Below, in pieces: positions 51,978 to 59,507 of a stretch of 64,000 nt of DNA. The stretch's first letter is position 1, and each line of letters begins with the position of its first letter. The notes below the pieces were generated by a model that was not told the origin of the DNA, did not search any database, and was given only the letters and a program-made list of their open reading frames with translations. The translations under genes and the position numbers were made by a program. Where the stretch lies: the NCBI GenBank assembly GCA_016192145.1, contig JACPUT010000018.1, positions 124,001-188,000 on the forward strand. The letters are read 5' to 3'. This DNA comes from Acidobacteriota bacterium. GTDB lineage: Bacteria; Acidobacteriota; Holophagae; Holophagales; Holophagaceae.

Positions 51978-54044
51978 ATGAACCCCTGCCGTCGGGCGGT
52001 GCGCCTGCACCGCCCCATCCTGTCGGGCCTTTTCGCAACCGCGCTGGTGGCTCAAGAGCCGCCACCGGGGGCGGCGCCGCCTCCAGTGCCGCAGGCCGAC
52101 GGCCAATCCGATGCCCCCGAGAGCTGGGCCGCGGAATCCAGGCCCGTGGCGCTGACCCGAACGCCCTCCCAGGTGCGCGTGTTCAATGAGGACGACATCC
52201 TGCGCAGCGGGACACGGACCCTGGGCGAGTTCCTCGTGCGGGAAATCCCGGGTCAGGTGCAGAACGAGGGCGGCCCGGGTCTGCCTTCCCGCAGCTTTAT
52301 GGGGGGCACGCGGCCACAGGATTCCGTGGTGATCTTCGATGGCATCCCGATCACGGATCCGGGGCAGTTGGGCACGGATCTGAATGAGATCCCCCTCCTG
52401 GGCGTCACCCGCATCGAAGTGATCACGGGCTCTCCGGGCATGGGCCTGGGCGGGGCCGGGGGCACCATCGCGCTCTTCACGGGGCGGCCCGAAAAGGAAG
52501 GCCTCTCCGGCGACGTGAGCGGCCTGGGGGGCGGCAACGGCAAGGGAGGGGCGACCGTGGCCCCGGGCTACGCCTGGGACGGCGGCTACTTCAAGGGCGG
52601 CCATTTCAGCGGGGAGGAGCAGCAGACCATCAAGACGGTGCGCCCCTACCGCCAGGTCACCAACTTCTTCTCCCTGGGGCAGAAGTCCGGAGACGCCATC
52701 TGGACCCTGGGCCTGCGCAGCACCTCCTTCGGCGTGCCCGTGCCCTTCCAGGAGGTCACGGATTCCACCCGCGTGTTCTCCCCCGGCCGGGAAAGCCGTC
52801 AGCGCAGCGATAGCGGATTGTTGAAATTCGAACTCGGCCTCTCGCCGAAAACCAGCCTGGACACCACCTTCTCGCTCACCCGCTTCCGCCATGAAGCGCC
52901 CGGTGAGGGCCAGGTGGAACTCCAGCGCTACGAAGGGCGGGAGGGGCGGTTGCAGGTGGGGCTCAACCTCCAGGCCACGCCCCGCACGGGGTTCTCCTTC
53001 CGCCTCGATGGCAGCGAATCCAAGCAGATGGGCACGGATGATCCCGCCGTTCCAGGTACCGCCAAGGGGCGCACCCTGGGCGCGGGCGTGGAATGGCGCT
53101 TCGATCCCGTGCCCCGGTTCCGGGTGATCGGGCAGGCCCGTTACGGCTGGACCCGGCAATCCATCGAAGAAGGTGGGCAGAGCCGGGAGGTGCTGAAGGA
53201 TTCCGGCGCGGTGTTGCGGTTGGCCCTCAACCAGGAACTCGGTTGGGGCTTCCGGGCCTACGCGGGCCTCGGATCCGCGGACCTCGCGCCCCACCTCATC
53301 CAGCAGCTCCGCAACGCGGAAGTGCAGGGCGCGGCGCCCCTGAAGAACGAACGGATGACCTTCACCCAGGTCGGCCTGGCCTGGGGCACGGGCAAGGCCT
53401 ACGCCCGGGCGGAGGCCCAGCAGATCGAGATCAGCGGGGGAATCGGGGTGGAGGCGCTGGCCACGGCGCCGATGGTGCTTGGCGCCGCGCCTGGTGCCGC
53501 CAACGTGCCCCCGGACTCGAAGTACGTGAACCAGGATCGCTTCCGTACCCGGGGCGTGGAGACGGCGGTGGGGTGGACGCCCATCCGGGGCTTCGCGCTG
53601 GAAGGCTTCGTGCGGGCCCAGGAGGCCCGGGACCTGAACGCGCCCGAGGGCCAGGAATTCTCCACGCCGGTGGTGCAGCGTCGGCCCTTCTCAACCCACG
53701 GATTGAAGACGAGGTTCGGCACCGAGCGCGTGCAGGTGGATGTCCATTACACCAACGTCGGCCACCAGTTCGCCTCCATCGGCGACTGCAACTGCGCCGT
53801 GCCCGTGCCCACCATCCGGCCCATGAACGTCACCTTCAAGGACGTGGGCATGACCACCACGGTGAAGGCGGGCAAGCGCTGGACGCTGGTCTGGCGCGGG
53901 GAGCACCTGCTCCAGCCCAGGGTGAGCGTGGCCGAGTGGGTGGCCGGCGCCAAGGATTCGAAGAGCGACGCCTACATGGTGTACGGCTATCCCGCCGCCC
54001 GGCCCAGCTATTCATTCGAAGCCCGCTACCGGTACGAGGAGTAG
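51978..54044 (+). CDS. TonB-dependent outer-membrane receptor
   Basis: A 688-residue receptor. A signal sequence ends near ATALVAQE; the plug domain shows QVRVFNEDDILRSGTRTLGE, GTRPQDSVVIFDGIPITDP and EVITGSPGMGLGGAGGTIAL; the rest is a beta-barrel of alternating strands. The last residues (SFEARYRYEE) end in Glu instead of the usual aromatic. Size and plug resemble BtuB/Cir-type receptors, but the ligand is unknown. GGAG lies six bases before the ATG at 51978. The Kelch lipoprotein gene follows by two bases. Confidence 0.85.
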   Translation: MNPCRRAVRLHRPILSGLFATALVAQEPPPGAAPPPVPQADGQSDAPESWAAESRPVALTRTPSQVRVFNEDDILRSGTRTLGEFLVREIPGQVQNEGGPGLPSRSFMGGTRPQDSVVIFDGIPITDPGQLGTDLNEIPLLGVTRIEVITGSPGMGLGGAGGTIALFTGRPEKEGLSGDVSGLGGGNGKGGATVAPGYAWDGGYFKGGHFSGEEQQTIKTVRPYRQVTNFFSLGQKSGDAIWTLGLRSTSFGVPVPFQEVTDSTRVFSPGRESRQRSDSGLLKFELGLSPKTSLDTTFSLTRFRHEAPGEGQVELQRYEGREGRLQVGLNLQATPRTGFSFRLDGSESKQMGTDDPAVPGTAKGRTLGAGVEWRFDPVPRFRVIGQARYGWTRQSIEEGGQSREVLKDSGAVLRLALNQELGWGFRAYAGLGSADLAPHLIQQLRNAEVQGAAPLKNERMTFTQVGLAWGTGKAYARAEAQQIEISGGIGVEALATAPMVLGAAPGAANVPPDSKYVNQDRFRTRGVETAVGWTPIRGFALEGFVRAQEARDLNAPEGQEFSTPVVQRRPFSTHGLKTRFGTERVQVDVHYTNVGHQFASIGDCNCAVPVPTIRPMNVTFKDVGMTTTVKAGKRWTLVWRGEHLLQPRVSVAEWVAGAKDSKSDAYMVYGYPAARPSYSFEARYRYEE

Positions 54045-54046
54045 CC

Positions 54047-56170
54047 GTGCGATCCCGCCTCTTGCTCGTTTTCCTGACCCTCCTCACCCTGCTCGGCTGC
54101 AGCAAGTCCGAGGATGGCGGCAGCATTCCGATCATCGTGGAATTCCTGCCTTCGCGCGCCAACGTGAATCCCGGCGGCTCCACCCTGCTGGTGGCCAATT
54201 TCCTCGGCGGCACCGCCACCGTGGATCAGGGTGTGGGGCCCATCACCAGCGGGGTGCCCGTCACGGTGTCCCCCACGATCACCACCACCTACACCCTCAC
54301 CCTCGTGGGAACCAAGGGCGACATCGCCCTGGCCAAGGCCACGGTGACGGTGGGGGCCCGCTCCCTGGACATCACGCCGGCCCAGGTGGCCCTTTCGGGC
54401 GCCCAGACCCAGTCCTTCACGGCGGTGACCACGGGCCTTTCGGATACCCGGGTCAAGTGGTTCGCGGAGCAGGGTTCCATCGATGACACGGGGGTCCACA
54501 CCAGCCCGAACCGGTCCACCAGCTACTGGGTGAGCGCCACCAGCGTGGAGGATCCGACCCTGTGCGCCAAGGCCTTTGTCACCGTCGCGCGGGCGCCCAT
54601 CTTCCTCAGCATCGAGTCCCCGGGACCCACCGCCTCGCTGCTGCCCGGTGAATCGATGACGGTGCTCTACAGCATCTTCAACGCCACCAATCCCGCCGTG
54701 ACCTTCAGCTCGACCTTCGGATCCATCACGGCGGGAGGCGTCTACTCCGCCCCACTGCGGGTGGGCACCGGCACCATCACGCTGCGGAGCGTGGAAGATC
54801 CCACCGTGACCGCGGTGATCGACGTGACCGTGCCCGCCATGGTGCTGCCCCGGAGCCAGACGGTCGCCCCCGGCGCCACCTTCGCATTCCGGGCGGTCTG
54901 CCTGGGGCTCTCCAATCCGGCCGTCACATGGTCCGTGGACGCGGGCGGCTCCATGTCCCCCGACGGCGTGTTCACCTCTGATGGCAGCACGGGCTTCTTC
55001 ACGGTGAGCGCCAGCACGGCGACCACCCCGCCCATCGTGGGCCAGGCCTTCGTGACGGTCACGGGCGGCTTCACCTACGCCAATACCTTCGTCGCCCCGT
55101 CCGCGGGCAATGAGATGACCACGCGGCGCATCGACCACGCCCTCACGCGCACCTACGGGGATCTGATATTGGCCAGCGGCGGCCTCAGCGCTGGAGTCGC
55201 CTCCAACCGGCTGGAGGTCTTCAACCCCTCCGGCCAGTTCTGGAGCCAATCGGGCGTCACCCTGGCCACGGCGCGATCCCGCCATTCGGCGACGCTGCTG
55301 CCCACGGGGCACATCCTCATCGTGGGGGGCCGCAGCGCCTCGGGTACGCCCCTGGCCACCGCCGAGATCTACAATCCCAGCTCCGATGCCATCACCCCCG
55401 CCGCGGGCAGCCTCGGCACGGCCCGGGAGGATCACACCGCCACGCTCATGCAGGATGGCCGGGTGCTCATCGCGGGCGGCCGTGGGGCCACAGGCACCTT
55501 GAATTCCCTGGAGATCTTCAATCCGGCCACGGGCACCTTCACTCCCTTCGGCACGGCCATGGTGGATGCCCGGGTGGGGCACACGGCGGAGGTGCTGCTG
55601 GATGGGCGGGTCTTCCTGGGCGGCGGCAGCAAGGATGGGACGGATGCCAACCTCAGCAACACCGCCAGCCTGTTCAACCCCTTCACGGGGGCGCTCTCCA
55701 CGGCGGCGGGATTCATGAACGCCGGGCGCCGGAACATGGGGGCGGTCCTCGCGCCCAACGGCCTCCTTTCGCTCCTGGGTGGGGTCTTCACCCCCTCCGT
55801 GCCCCTGGTGAACCAGGGCGGGCAGCGCTTCGACCCAGTGACCGGGACCTTCTCCTCCCTGACTTCCTCCATGTCCGCCCCGCGCAACCGGCCGCTCATG
55901 TCGATCCTCGCGGATGGCCGGGCCCTGGTCTTCGGGGGCAGCACGGATCTGGGCGCCACGGGGGATGTGGCGGGCACGGCCCCTTCGGGCACCTTCGATG
56001 TCTACGACCCGTCCTCGACGGCCTTCCCCGTGTTTGGGAGCAACCCGCCCGCCGTGGGGGGGGATCAGCTCACGGGCCGCTGCATCCTGCTCTACACGGG
56101 GGGCGTGCTCATCGTGGGCGATGCCAGCAACGGCGCGGGCACCCCGGTGGGATCCGTCGTGTACCAGTAA
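54047..56170 (+). CDS. Kelch-repeat surface lipoprotein with Ig-like domains
   Basis: A 707-residue protein starting at GTG 54047 after GAGGAG. The signal ends in LLTLLGCSKS, a clear lipobox. Residues 25-345 look like three or four Ig-like beta domains (ITPAQVALSGAQTQSFTAV, SNPAVTWSVDAGGSMSPDG). Residues about 355-700 hold Kelch-type repeats: ARSRHSATLLPTGHILIVGG, AREDHTATLMQDGRVLIAGG and ARVGHTAEVLLDGRVFLGGG, forming a beta-propeller. It probably sits on the outer membrane and works with the TonB receptor encoded just before it. Confidence 0.8.
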   Translation: MRSRLLLVFLTLLTLLGCSKSEDGGSIPIIVEFLPSRANVNPGGSTLLVANFLGGTATVDQGVGPITSGVPVTVSPTITTTYTLTLVGTKGDIALAKATVTVGARSLDITPAQVALSGAQTQSFTAVTTGLSDTRVKWFAEQGSIDDTGVHTSPNRSTSYWVSATSVEDPTLCAKAFVTVARAPIFLSIESPGPTASLLPGESMTVLYSIFNATNPAVTFSSTFGSITAGGVYSAPLRVGTGTITLRSVEDPTVTAVIDVTVPAMVLPRSQTVAPGATFAFRAVCLGLSNPAVTWSVDAGGSMSPDGVFTSDGSTGFFTVSASTATTPPIVGQAFVTVTGGFTYANTFVAPSAGNEMTTRRIDHALTRTYGDLILASGGLSAGVASNRLEVFNPSGQFWSQSGVTLATARSRHSATLLPTGHILIVGGRSASGTPLATAEIYNPSSDAITPAAGSLGTAREDHTATLMQDGRVLIAGGRGATGTLNSLEIFNPATGTFTPFGTAMVDARVGHTAEVLLDGRVFLGGGSKDGTDANLSNTASLFNPFTGALSTAAGFMNAGRRNMGAVLAPNGLLSLLGGVFTPSVPLVNQGGQRFDPVTGTFSSLTSSMSAPRNRPLMSILADGRALVFGGSTDLGATGDVAGTAPSGTFDVYDPSSTAFPVFGSNPPAVGGDQLTGRCILLYTGGVLIVGDASNGAGTPVGSVVYQ

Positions 56171-56229
56171 CTAGGAGCGTGTCCAAGTAACCCGCGGGAG
56201 CCCCACGGGTTACTTGGACACGCTCCTAG
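56171..56229. repeat. Perfect 24-bp inverted repeat bounded by CTAG
   Basis: Bases 56171-56194 and 56206-56229 are perfect inverted copies around an 11-base centre. Both outer ends are CTAG, and the arms then read GAGCGTGTCCAAGTAACCCG. CTAG is a known target for some IS5-group elements, so this may be a miniature inverted-repeat element. There is no T-tract after the stem, although it could still terminate the convergent genes on either side. Confidence 0.7.
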
Positions 56230-56243
56230 GAGGTGCGGCGCGT

Positions 56244-56930
56244 TCACTCCGACCGGGTGAACGCGTCGTGCACTTCCTCGCCAGGCAGCAACCGGGCGAG
56301 TTCGGCATCGAGCTCCGCCATGGTGTCCACGAGGATGTCCGCGCCCGTGGAGAGGAGCTCCTCCCGGCTGCCGTAGCCCCAGGTGACTCCGATGGCCGTG
56401 AGGCCATGGGCCTTGGCGGCGATCATGTCCTGGTTGCGATCGCCCACCATGACGCCGCCGGGCTCGATGGTGCCGGCCTGGCGCAGGCCGTTCATGACGT
56501 CCACCTTCTCCTGCCACTTGCCCTTGAGGGTCGAACCGAAGATGTCGTCGAAGATGAGGTTCAGGTCGAACTGGTAGGCGATGCGCCGGGCGAAGATGCC
56601 GGGCTTGGCGCTCACGATGTAGATGCGGTGGCCCTGGCGCTTGAGGCGGTGGAGGATGTGCACCACACCGGGATAGAGCTCGTGCTCGAAGACGCCATCT
56701 TCGCGGTAGGCCTCCCAGTAGCGCTCCAGGGCCTCCTCCCGGCGGGCGGGATCCTCCAGGCCCGGAATCTGCCCCAGGCTCTCGCGCATGCCGAAACCGA
56801 TCCAGTTCCGGATCGTGGCTTCGTCGGGGCAGGGTAGGTCCATCTGCCGGCAGACCTTGGCCACGCAGTTGCGGACCCCCAGGAGGGGGTCCACCAGCGT
56901 GCCGTCGAGGTCGAAGCAGATGAGGCCCAT
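56244..56930 (-). CDS. HAD-superfamily phosphatase, Gph/PpaX-like
   Basis: A 228-residue HAD hydrolase with motif I ICFDLDGTLVDP, motif II VSAKPG, and motif III/IV GGVMVGDRNQDMIAAKAHG. The helical cap between motif I and II is of the C1 type, as in phosphoglycolate phosphatase and the pyrophosphatase PpaX. The start at 56930 gives the family N-terminus; the upstream frame runs into repeat DNA. It lies 74 bases downstream of inorganic pyrophosphatase, which would suit a role in phosphate turnover. Confidence 0.85.
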   Translation of the reverse strand: MGLICFDLDGTLVDPLLGVRNCVAKVCRQMDLPCPDEATIRNWIGFGMRESLGQIPGLEDPARREEALERYWEAYREDGVFEHELYPGVVHILHRLKRQGHRIYIVSAKPGIFARRIAYQFDLNLIFDDIFGSTLKGKWQEKVDVMNGLRQAGTIEPGGVMVGDRNQDMIAAKAHGLTAIGVTWGYGSREELLSTGADILVDTMAELDAELARLLPGEEVHDAFTRSE

Positions 56931-56936
56931 GGGACT

Positions 56937-57005
56937 CCAGACTGGGGGCTGCAGGCTGGAGGCTGGAGGAGGGGGTGCGCGGACTCCAGCCTCCAGCCTC
57001 CGGTC
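56937..57005. repeat. Intergenic element with inverted CTCCAG-type arms
   Basis: The left arm holds GGCTGGAGGCTGGAG (about 56954-56968) and the right arm its inverse, CTCCAGCCTCCAGCC (about 56984-56998), with a short GC-rich centre. It lies between ppa and the HAD gene and touches the ppa stop. It belongs to the same family as the loci at 1030, 4855 and 12268. Confidence 0.7.
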
Positions 57006-57520
57006 TATCCCTCGTAGGCGGCGATGCACTTGCGGATGAAGGCGTGCGCCTCTTCCTTGCCCACCCAGCCGTCGCTATGGACGTCCTTTTCTTCGAGATC
57101 CTTGTAGGTCACGAAGAAGTGCTCCACTTCCTTCATGAAGTGGGGGGGCAGGTCGGCGAGGGTCTCCACGTGGGCGTAGTTCGGATCGTCGTGGGCCACG
57201 CAGAGGATCTTGTCGTCGCCGCCCTTGTCGTCGTGCATCTTCAAGAGGCCGATGGGCCGGGCGCGGATGACGACGCCGGGGTAGGTGCTGCCGTTGATGA
57301 GCACGAGCACGTCGGCGGGATCGCCGTCGGGGGCCAGGGTCTTGGGGATGTATCCGTACTCGGCGGGATAGTGGAAGGGGCTGTAGAGCACCCGATCCAC
57401 GGTCACCAGGCCGGTGTCCTTGTCGATCTCGTATTTGATGCGCGATCCGGCGGGGATCTCGATGATCGCGTTGACGATCTCAGGCGCGTTGGTGCCGGGC
57501 TCGAGCTTGAGCGGGGACAT
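57005..57520 (-). CDS. ppa: Inorganic pyrophosphatase (family I)
   Basis: A 171-residue soluble pyrophosphatase that hydrolyses PPi to drive biosynthesis. The active site is visible in KYEIDKDTGLVTVDRVLYS, HYPAEYGYIP, and APDGDPADVLVLI, with the later D-x-x-P block (CVAHDDPNY). Length is standard. Single gene with an ordinary start, separated from bfr by about 55 bases. Confidence 0.94.
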   Translation of the reverse strand: MSPLKLEPGTNAPEIVNAIIEIPAGSRIKYEIDKDTGLVTVDRVLYSPFHYPAEYGYIPKTLAPDGDPADVLVLINGSTYPGVVIRARPIGLLKMHDDKGGDDKILCVAHDDPNYAHVETLADLPPHFMKEVEHFFVTYKDLEEKDVHSDGWVGKEEAHAFIRKCIAAYEG

Positions 57521-57574
57521 GGATACTCCTCAAAGAACCTAGGGCATCCATGTTCCCATGGCTTGGGTCACAAG

Positions 57575-58054
57575 TCAGCTGCCGATCTCGCCCGTGGCGC
57601 TCTGGATGTAATTGGGCAGGCCCATTTTCTGGACCAGCTCCAGCTGGGTCTCCAGGAAGTCCACGTGCTCCTCCTCGCTGTGGAGGATGCCTTTGAGCAT
57701 GTCGCGGGTAATGAAGTCGCCCACTTCCTCGCAGAGGCGGATGCCCTCCTTCAGGGGAGGCATGGCTTCCATTTCCAGGGCCAGGTCGCCCTTGAGGATC
57801 TCCTCCACGTTCTCGCCGATGCGGAGCTTGTGGAGATCCTGCAGGTTGGGCAGGCCTTCGAGGAAGAGCACCCGCTCGATGATGCGATCGGCGTGCTTCA
57901 TCTCGTCGATGGATTCCTTGTATTCGTAGTCGCCCAGGCGCTTCATGCCCCAGTTCTTCAGCATCCGGCTGTGCAGGAAGTACTGGTTGATGGCCGTGAG
58001 CTCATTCGCGAGCACCTTGTTGAGGAGCTGGATGACGCGTCGATCGCCTTGCAT
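57575..58054 (-). CDS. bfr: Bacterioferritin
   Basis: A 159-residue iron-storage protein that assembles as a 24-mer. Ferroxidase ligands are all present: E18, E51, H54, E94, E127 and H130. Met52, the axial ligand for haem between subunits, is also present (DEMKHAD). It oxidises and stores iron in the cytoplasm. The bfd gene lies 77 bases upstream on the same strand, matching the usual pairing. Confidence 0.94.
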   Translation of the reverse strand: MQGDRRVIQLLNKVLANELTAINQYFLHSRMLKNWGMKRLGDYEYKESIDEMKHADRIIERVLFLEGLPNLQDLHKLRIGENVEEILKGDLALEMEAMPPLKEGIRLCEEVGDFITRDMLKGILHSEEEHVDFLETQLELVQKMGLPNYIQSATGEIGS

Positions 58055-58131
58055 GGGAGACTCCGGAGGATGGGGATCCCCAGCCTAGGCCCCTTGGCCC
58101 ACCCGGGGCAAGGGGCGCGGCGTGGAGGCGG

Positions 58132-58365
58132 TCAGGAAGCTTCCGCCACCCGGGGGGCCACTTCTTCCAACGTGCGGAAGGGACAGGTGCCACATCCCTG
58201 GAGCACCTGGAATCCCGCGATCATCTGCTCCATCTGGGGCACGCAGCGCCCGCAGGTCCGCTCACCTCCGCAGGCCTTGAACACCTGGTCCGGGGTCTCC
58301 GCGCCGGCCTCAATGGCCCGATTGACCATCTTCTCGGTGAGGGCGTTGCAGATGCAGACGTACAT
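58132..58365 (-). CDS. bfd: Bacterioferritin-associated ferredoxin, with an extra CxxC
   Basis: Bfd gives electrons to bacterioferritin to release stored iron. The 77-residue protein starts MYVCICNAL and has the 2Fe-2S ligands C4, C6, C38 and C41 (TCGRC). Two further Cys at about 58 and 61 (GCGTC) lie in a C-terminal tail that classical Bfd (about 64 residues) lacks. It is upstream of bfr. A possible Fur site lies about 33 bases before its start. Confidence 0.9.
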   Translation of the reverse strand: MYVCICNALTEKMVNRAIEAGAETPDQVFKACGGERTCGRCVPQMEQMIAGFQVLQGCGTCPFRTLEEVAPRVAEAS

Positions 58366-58397
58366 GGGTTCCAGCTCCAGAACCCATTATTAAGATA

Positions 58398-58414
58398 TTG
58401 AGACTGAGAATCAA
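58398..58414. promoter_or_regulatory. Possible Fur box upstream of bfd
   Basis: TTGAGACTGAGAATCAA contains TGAGAATCA, the common half of a Fur site, plus a second TGAGA copy six bases before it and TTGA/TCAA outer ends. The region is AT-rich compared with its surroundings. The dyad is imperfect, so the call rests partly on the iron-related genes that follow. Confidence 0.4.
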
Positions 58415-58424
58415 GTGATGAAAT

Positions 58425-59498
58425 TCACGACCCCAGGGGGGCCGGTAGCCTCACATGGACCGTCGTGCCCTTGCCTGGTTCGCTCTCCAGGAAGAGCAAC
58501 CCCCCGTGGGCCACGACGATGCGGTGGCAGACGGCCAAGCCCAGCCCCGTCCCGCCCCCAAACGTCGTGAAGAAGGGATCGAAGACCCGGGTCAGATCCT
58601 CCGGGGGAATCCCGCAGCCGTTGTCCTGCAGGGTCAGGTGCCAGAAGCTACGCCCCTCCAGTTCTTCCAAAGTGGCGCGAAGCACGACCTTGGGCCGGGC
58701 CTGATCCTGGGTCGCCCGCCAGGCGTTTTGCAGCAGGTTGAGGGCCACCTGGCGCAGGAGGTCGGGATCCCCCCACCACCGGGCCTTCCGAGGGACCTTG
58801 TTATCCCAAGCGGCGGCCTCCGCCAGGGTGGCGCTGCCGAGGGCCTCATCCCAGAAGGCGTGCAGATCGAGCACGGCGGGCTTGGGCATGAGGTCGCGAC
58901 TGAAGGTGAGGGTGTTGGCCACCACGCGGTTCAGGCGTTGGATATCCTCCTGCAGCTTGCGGGTGAGCTCCAGGGGCCCCTCCTGGCCGATCAGGTCCTG
59001 CTTGAGCATTCCGACATAGAGGTTCAACGCGCCCAAGGGGTTGCGGATCTCGTGGGCCAGTTCGGCGGCCATGCGGCCCATGGCTTCGAGGCGCTCCTCC
59101 CGGGTGTCCTGCTGGCGGCGCAGCACTTCCTCCGTCACGTCCCGCAGGATGACGATGCGGCCGCCCCCGGGCACGGAGCGGTGCTCGGTTTCCAGGAAGC
59201 GCTCGGAGCCCTCCGGGGTCTCCAGGCGGCGCAGGCCGGGCTTCGATTCGAGCCGCCAGGGTTCGGCCCCATCCTGGAAGGTGCCGGAGACGCCTTCCGG
59301 CCGGTTGGTGAAACGCAACTCCCCATCTTCGCCCAGCACCCAGATGGCGAAGGGCACGCTCTCCAGCACGGCCTGGAGCTCCCCCTGGAGCAGGCCCAGT
59401 TGGCCCTGCAGCGCGGTGTACCGAGCCTGAAGCTGGTCGCTGGCCGCGGTGAAGGCCTGGAACGCCTCCAACAGCTTCTGCGTGTCCTGGATATCCAT
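58425..59498 (-). CDS. Cytoplasmic PAS sensor histidine kinase, NtrB/FlrB-like
   Basis: A 357-residue soluble kinase. An N-terminal coiled coil precedes a PAS domain (residues about 42-120, SVPFAIWVLGEDGELRFTN), then HisKA with the phosphorylated His in AAELAHEIRNPLGALN (about 147), and HATPase with NLLQNAWRAT, DNGCGIP and GTGLGLAVCH. It resembles partners of sigma-54 activators. No response regulator is adjacent. It starts nine bases after the HEAT-repeat gene stop. Confidence 0.87.
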   Translation of the reverse strand: MDIQDTQKLLEAFQAFTAASDQLQARYTALQGQLGLLQGELQAVLESVPFAIWVLGEDGELRFTNRPEGVSGTFQDGAEPWRLESKPGLRRLETPEGSERFLETEHRSVPGGGRIVILRDVTEEVLRRQQDTREERLEAMGRMAAELAHEIRNPLGALNLYVGMLKQDLIGQEGPLELTRKLQEDIQRLNRVVANTLTFSRDLMPKPAVLDLHAFWDEALGSATLAEAAAWDNKVPRKARWWGDPDLLRQVALNLLQNAWRATQDQARPKVVLRATLEELEGRSFWHLTLQDNGCGIPPEDLTRVFDPFFTTFGGGTGLGLAVCHRIVVAHGGLLFLESEPGKGTTVHVRLPAPLGS

Positions 59499-59507
59499 AC
59501 CGGCCTT

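Noticed and set aside
53093-54046. N-terminal extension of the Kelch lipoprotein frame
   Set aside because: It overlaps the TonB receptor in another frame. The lipoprotein signal and Shine-Dalgarno sequence at GTG 54047 mark the true start.
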